From Azorinus chamasolen (Eukaryota > Mollusca > Bivalvia > Cardiida > Solecurtidae), in assembly GCA_963576725.1 (NCBI GenBank), contig OY755237.1:61309873-61373872 (forward strand): a stretch of DNA of 64,000 nucleotides. The letters run 5' to 3'. The translations under genes were made by a program, and so were the position numbers. Of this stretch, positions 59,698 through 64,000 are shown in pieces; position 1 is the first letter of the stretch, and the number at the start of each line of letters is the position of its first letter. The notes below the pieces were generated by a model. It had not been told where the DNA came from. It searched no databases and saw only the letters and a program-made list of their open reading frames with translations.

Positions 59698-59948
59698 TTA
59701 ACCCCTTTCCCTGTTCTATGTTTATTACGGATTTCAATACCTACAGAGTATTCACGGACAAAATAGTTAAAATGAAATATGTAAGGTGGAACATTGTAGC
59801 CATTTTAGAAAGTAAAGACATAGATCTTTGAAATTCTATTAGCAAACAGAGTAGACCCTGATCAGACGGCTCCTTTAGGAGCCGTCTGATCTGGGTCTAC
59901 TCTGTTTGCAAATGCGTGAAAACACGTTTATATGAGGGAAAGGGTTAA
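59698..59948. mobile_element. T1 fold-back element
   Basis: TTAACCCCTTTCCCTGTTC to TGAGGGAAAGGGTTAA; perfect hairpin, apex CTCCTTTAGGAG; TTAA both sides. Confidence 0.95.
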
Positions 59949-59984
59949 CCCATGAACCCTCTGAAAATTGGACTTCGGTTCATC

Positions 59985-60165
59985 TAAGAACATGAGTTGA
60001 GATATATTTACTCTCTCGACAACTGAACAAGTCGAGTATCAAACAGTTTGGATCCTGATGAGACACCGAGTTGCTCGGCGTCTCATTTGGATCCAAACCG
60101 TTTGTACAAGTACTTATAAATGTACCGTAGATTGCTACGGTGTTCACTCACGGCATACTAAAAGC
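59985..60165. mobile_element. T4 fold-back element, flanks decayed
   Basis: TCAAACAGTTTGGATCCTGA, TGAGACACCGAGTTGCTCGG, CGTCTCATTTGGATCCAAAC, CGTTTGTACAAG. Stem near-perfect. Confidence 0.85.
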
Positions 60166-60285
60166 GTTTTGATACTTTATTACGGGAGTCTGTAGAAGGT
60201 TCATCATGTTGTAACATAGTGTTTTATACCTAACTCTAATAAAACTCGGCCATTCTTTGCACTGGCATATTAAATCCACTTCTAA

Positions 60286-60537
60286 TTAATTCATCATATA
60301 AACGTATTTTCACGCATTTGCAAACAGAGTAGACCCAGATCAGACGGCTCCTATAGGAGTCGTCTGAACGGGGTCTGCTCTGTTTGCTTTTGACATGATA
60401 TATATCTGATTCTACAGATTTTGTCACAACAAAAAGCCCTTGAAAAATTTACATTATAAAAATCCAGCAAATAAATATTCATGTTGCCACTGTTTCTGAC
60501 ATGAATACTGAACAGGAAAATGGTTAACCCTTTACTC
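60286..60537. mobile_element. T2 fold-back element, reverse orientation
   Basis: TTAATTCATCATATAAACG to AACAGGAAAATGGTTAA; hairpin GCAAACAGAGTAGACCCAG and AACGGGGTCTGCTCTGTTTG; apex CTCCTATAGGAG. It shares TTAA 60534-60537 with the next element. Confidence 0.9.
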
Positions 60538-60718
60538 AATAACATGCCTTTCTATGCCTTTGAAAACTGAGTAGACCCAGCTCAGACGGCTCCTATAGCT
60601 GTTCTGTGTTCTTATGATATAATATACGAGTAGATTAAGCACTATCATAACAGTTATTCTAATTAATATTCATGATGCCAGAATTTCTTACATTAAAAGT
60701 CATGGAGTAAGGGGTTAA
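60534..60718. mobile_element. T2 fold-back element, reverse, right arm deleted
   Basis: TTAACCCTTTACTCAATAAC to GGAGTAAGGGGTTAA; left arm AGTAGACCCAGCTCAGACGG then apex CTCCTATAG straight to CTGTTCTGTGTTC. Confidence 0.85.
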
Positions 60719-60850
60719 GGCTACATTTATTCTCTTGGCACTTATTGCCTAACATTTGCAAACAGAATGGAGTAGCCTGGCATCTCATCAAGATCATTGC
60801 TGTCTGACACTAGGCATCTCATCAAGATCATTGCTGTCTGACACTAGGTA
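60719..60850. repeat. T4-derived fragment with a 34 bp tandem duplication
   Basis: CATCTCATCAAGATCATTGC plus TGTCTGACACTAGG occurs twice without spacer (60781-60814, 60815-60848). It derives from a T4 right arm (ATTTGCAAACAGAATGG lies upstream). Confidence 0.8.
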
Positions 60851-61295
60851 GATAGTTTCTAAAAATCTTTATCAAATCGGAAGTAAGGACAATAAACTGC
60901 ACCCGATGAGAATGTGAACATCATGTTGATATTTACAAGGTTTTTGTTTACGAAATACCAATTACTACAATTCCTGAAGTACAATTGTGTAAGGAAATCC
61001 TTTATTTCAAGAGTTAAACAGCTAATGAACAACAAATAATAACTGTTTTATTAGAGTATTATACCTATGATAGTAGTAATTATAGCAAAGCAGAGGTAAC
61101 TGTGTATTTCTGGTTTGCCGATATCATCACCCCAGCACGTTAATATGGACTCTTTTATACTTTAATGAACACCATAGTTAATAATAGATAACAATAGTGA
61201 TTAATACGTTGTAATACTTGTAGTTATTAATAACACTTATACCCGTCTTATTCTTATTTTATCATATTGTGATTTTGTATATTTGTATTTATATG
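60851..61295. other. Unassigned gene-free stretch
   Basis: AT-rich, with no family or exon recognised. Confidence 0.4.
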
Positions 61296-61435
61296 TACAG
61301 TAAACCCCCTCTAAACCGGACGTTACATCGGTCCTATAGACAGAGGGCTGCTTAATGCAGGGTTAAAGTAATGCAGAAAGCTCCCCTGGAATTCTTTAAA
61401 ATTCTGCTAAAATAGTTTAGAGAGGTTTTACTGTA
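61296..61435. mobile_element. P2 fold-back element, right inner arm deleted
   Basis: TACAGTAAACCCCCTCTAAA with CCGGACG; GCAGAAAGCTCCCCTGG then GAATTCTTTAAAATTCTGC; right TAGTTTAGAGAGGTTTTACT with GTA. TA both sides. Confidence 0.85.
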
Positions 61436-61668
61436 AATAGTATACTATATATGTGTACTGTATATATATCATAGCAGTAGAGAATCAGGTCTGAAACATA
61501 CACGCAAATAGAGTACACCCTGATAGGTTTCTACAGCAACTGTGGATAGTGTATTAAATTGTTAAGCATGGCCGCGTAACAGAGGTCGTCCGAATGGACG
61601 TTCTATATATATATACACTTTCGATACAGAGATAAAATGTGCAGTGGATTTGTTCTCGAACATAGCTT
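61436..61668. other. Unassigned gap
   Basis: Contains T2 scraps (GTAGAGAATCAGGTCTG, CAAATAGAGTACACCCTGAT). No exon. Confidence 0.4.
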
Positions 61669-61790
61669 AACCTTTACCTCTATATAAACGTATTTTCACG
61701 CATTTGCAAACAGAGTAGACCAAGATCAGACGGCGTCAATATGTGGGAATGAGCCAAAAGTCGTCAATATAAGGGAATGGGTTGGAGGAT
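61669..61790. mobile_element. Chimera: T2 left half joined to T3 ends
   Basis: TTAACCTTTACCTCTATA and GCAAACAGAGTAGACCAAG with ATCAGACGGC are T2. It continues GTCAATATGTGGGAATGAGC and AAAGTCGTCAATATAAGGG, both T3 right-end sequence. The join lies just before the T2 apex. Confidence 0.7.
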
Positions 61791-61818
61791 TAGAAATATT
61801 ATAATGTCGAAACATTTC

Positions 61819-61938
61819 TTAACCCTTTCCTCCATAAATACGCCTTTTACGCCTCTGTAAAAGTCACCTATTGAAACCATTCTCTAGTAAATGCTTCGTT
61901 TCGGTAGATTTCTTTAGCGTTTGAGGGAATGGGTTAAA
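61819..61938. mobile_element. T3 element, hairpin deleted
   Basis: TTAACCCTTTCCTCCATAAA to GAGGGAATGGGTTAA; only AACCATTCTCTAGTAAATGC remains in the middle. TTAA both sides. Confidence 0.85.
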
Positions 61939-61980
61939 CAGGAAACCTTCTGATATGGGTCTATTCTGTTTGAAAAGGCG

Positions 61981-62215
61981 TTAACTCTTTACTTCATAGA
62001 TACACCATTTATCACCATTGCAAACAGAGTAGATCTAGATCAAACGGCTCCTGTAAGAACCGCATGATCAGAGTATGCCTTGTTTGTTTATGAAACAATA
62101 TAGAATCTGTCTTTTGTCAAAATAACATGTGCGTAAATGCCATTATATTAATGCATCTATGTTTGTTCAAAATGTCATTATTAGTTACGAGAATATTCGT
62201 GAAATAAAGCGTTAA
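61981..62215. mobile_element. T2 fold-back element, reverse orientation
   Basis: TTAACTCTTTACTTCATAGA to GTGAAATAAAGCGTTAA; hairpin CAGAGTAGATCTAGATCAAA and GCATGATCAGAGTATGCC; apex CTCCTGTAAGAAC. Confidence 0.85.
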
Positions 62216-62645
62216 AATGCGTGTATGTTGGTTGGTAGTGCTGATTAACGCCAGGTATAGGCAAATTGGACGCCCCAGAGAGAGGGGAGCGGGTACAGAG
62301 AAACCCGGGCGCAATGCCCTTCTCTTATTATCGATAGAGTTTCTCTAGTTCTTTTAGATGTCCAGTATAAAGCGCCGATACACCGGTTTAGTCTCATCTA
62401 AGTTTATTCATAATGCCTAATTTGTTACGTGAATATTCGAGAAATAAAGAGTCAAAATGCGCACATGTGAGGTAAAGGGTTACACGAAGAAGAGGTGTTA
62501 AACCTTTTCCAGCTATCCATGACATGTTTCGCTTTTGCAGACGGCGTGTATACAGATAGGTGCAACGCGACTCGTCGTCTATCCAGGATCCAAGATGTTT
62601 GATACTGGGTCAATTATTTCTCTAAATCTTGATGGTCGAATCGGT
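62216..62645. other. Gene-free stretch with T2 and T4 scraps
   Basis: 62395-62482 is a T2 right flank (TTACGTGAATATTCGAGAAA to GAGGTAAAGGGTTA). 62490-62625 is a T4 remnant (CGACTCGTCGTCTATCCAGG, ATCCAAGATGTTTGATACTG). Confidence 0.5.
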
Positions 62646-62863
62646 TATAGTTAAAATCCTCTAAACCAGACGTTCATTTTAGTATAAATATCGGTCTTGG
62701 AGACAGGTGGCAGCTTAATGCAGCGCGAAAGTCATACAGAAAGCTCCTCTATAGGAGCTTTCTGCATGACTTTAACCCTGCATTAAGCGGCCACCTATAT
62801 TAAAGTATAAAAGTATCTATCTTCCCCTCTATTATAATTCCGGTTAAGAGGAGATTTATTGTA
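62646..62863. mobile_element. P2 fold-back element
   Basis: TAGTTAAAATCCTCTAAACC with AGACG; arms GTCATACAGAAAGCTCC and GGAGCTTTCTGCATGAC; apex CTCCTCTATAGGAG, a 2 bp longer variant; right AATTCCGGTTAAGAGGAG. Confidence 0.9.
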
Positions 62864-63334
62864 CAGTAAAAATTGCACTAGATTCAGATTTGAGCTCCAT
62901 TATTTTTATCACAGCAGGTTAAGGGATTTAGACAGATGGTACCCAGCATATGGCATGACCAAAGTACATGCAAAACAATAAGCTCAAAACAGGTTTTCTG
63001 CATTACTTCTGTTAATTTGGGAGCATAGAGATGAAACGTCTAGAGTTACGCAAACCTCAGCTGCAAGGACATTTGAAAGTTTAAGAGTTGGAAGGAAAAG
63101 CCTTAAATAGCACATTCATGGAAGCCATCCTGGCAGCCGTTTCCAGGCTCGTAAATTTAAATAATGATTTATGGGGCTCAAGTGTGAGTGCCTTGTGATA
63201 GATGATGCGCTCTTAATCAAAACCGATATTCTAAATTGGCAAATAATTATAGAGCTAGATTTAGAAACTTTACAGTGGATGCTTCCATCATTCCGTGATA
63301 TTTGAACACTGCGTGTGGACAGGCACGCGTCAAG
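62864..63334. other. Unassigned gene-free stretch
   Basis: TACAGTAAAAATTGCACTAG at 62862 is a P-like terminus without a partner. Nothing else recognised. Confidence 0.4.
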
Positions 63335-63475
63335 ATAAAATAACCCTTCTCATGCTAAATGCGACATGACTGGCATTTGCAAACAGTTTAGATTTACATG
63401 TTAGATCTAATAAGTCGATGTCTCATCTGGATCTAAACTGTTTCATACTTGGTTAATGGTTTATCAAAAACTAGT
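63335..63475. mobile_element. T4 fold-back element
   Basis: ATAACCCTTCTCATGCTAAA; hairpin AACAGTTTAGATTTACATGT and TCTCATCTGGATCTAAACTG; right flank CATACTTGGTTAATGG. Confidence 0.75.
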
Positions 63476-63584
63476 GGCATGACACGTGTTCAATATTTTC
63501 TCAAAAGCTTGCTCGACCAAAGTCAACATTAGCAGATTGGACTTTGAGCAGACACTGTTAATACGGTATGATTTGTACTCATAT

Positions 63585-64000
63585 AATCATATTGTATATT
63601 CGAGAACAACGAAACGTGTAGAACTTAGTACAATAGCACGGTACATATCGAGGACTAATGCATTGGTACGGTATATATCGATACATTAGTGCAATAGTAC
63701 GTAGCATTTCGTATTTGGGTGCAATACGCAGCAATAGTACGGTACATTTCAAGACTTAAGTGCAATAGTACGATATTTAACGAGACCTAAGTGCAAACAG
63801 TACCGTACATATCGAGACTTAAGTGCAATAGTATGGTACATATCTAGACTTTAATGCAATAGTACGGTACATATCGATACCTTAGTGCAACAGTACGGTA
63901 CATATCGAGATCTTCGTGCAAAAGTACAGTACATATCGAGACCTTAGTGCAAAAGCACGGTACATATCAACGACTTAGTACAATAGCACAGTTGGTTTCG
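63585..64000. repeat. Minisatellite, about 31-33 bp units, runs off the window
   Basis: About thirteen units of GTGCAATAGTACGGTACATA followed by TCGAGACTTAA. Unit similarity rises toward the right edge, so the array probably continues beyond the window. Confidence 0.9.

Noticed and set aside
1..64000. tRNA or microRNA genes among the many hairpins
   Set aside because: No cloverleaf with A and B boxes was seen. The hairpins are long, symmetric and multi-copy with transposon ends, so a microRNA call would need small-RNA data.

Overview
This window looks like nuclear DNA of an invertebrate animal, most likely a bivalve mollusc. It is AT-rich and gene-poor. The only convincing coding sequence is three short exons with consensus splice sites. 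The best taxonomic clue is a 1.1 kb Helitron-like repeat at 57805-58893, whose left and right end sequences and roughly 140-165 bp core repeats match, from memory, an abundant bivalve repeat type (compare the 'pearl' elements of Crassostrea). The bivalve assignment is inference. No rRNA, tRNA, CRISPR, prokaryotic operon or viral gene was seen.

Gene: three minus-strand exons (46549-46665, 15596-15808, 7121-7294) each have a multiple-of-three length, are in phase 0 at both ends and carry proper acceptors and donors. They probably belong to one gene running right to left. The product would have a charged coiled-coil segment followed by a Ser/Thr/Pro-rich, Arg-rich segment. I do not recognise the family. 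If they are one gene, almost everything from 7.3 to 46.5 kb is intron.

Most of the rest is a dense, nested population of roughly 130 short (about 110-260 bp) non-autonomous fold-back elements. Labels here are mine. T-families are flanked by TTAA and begin CCC or CTC (piggyBac-like): T1 begins TTAACCCTTTCCCTGTTC and has a hairpin with GCAAACAGAGCAGACCC; T2 has the same hairpin but different flanks with ATTCATGATGTCATTATTTC; T3 has the hairpin ACCATTGTGATAAATAGAGC; T4 has the hairpin CAAACAGTTTGGATCCAGAT; T5 has TTAACTCTTTCGGCGCCAA ends; T6 has a hairpin with CAGATGAGAGGGC; T7 has a hairpin with CAGATGAGACAGC; T8 is a single copy. P-families are flanked by TA and end CAGTA/TACTG (pogo/Tigger-like): P1 AACCTCTCTATAACGACCAC; P2 CCTCTAAACCGGA; P3 CCTGTCTTAAGCGGCCAT; P4 CCTCTAATGCGACCAC; P5 TCTCGATTATTCGAA. 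All P-families share inner arms with GCAGGTGGCTGCTTAA. J ends in CAGAG and has a CTCTTCGAGAC apex. M has arms built around TGATTGGTCAGA.

Layout: 0-4.3 kb, T/J elements and two minisatellites; 4.9-6.2 kb, a purine GA/GACA array; 6.5-41.1 kb, nearly continuous fold-back elements with the two downstream exons and one long-TIR element at about 38 kb; 41.3-42.4 and 45.5-46.2 kb, minisatellites; 46.5 kb, the upstream exon; 46.7-57.7 kb, more elements and several simple or tandem arrays; 57.8-58.9 kb, the Helitron-like element; 59-63.5 kb, elements; 63.6 kb to the end, a further minisatellite.

The most unusual signal is modularity. Families with unrelated ends and target sites share the hairpin apex CTCCTATAGGAG, several T-families share one arm design with the same fixed mismatch, and chimeras join half of one family to half of another at the apex. 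Nested copies reconstruct empty TTAA and TA sites, which supports the two superfamily assignments from sequence alone.
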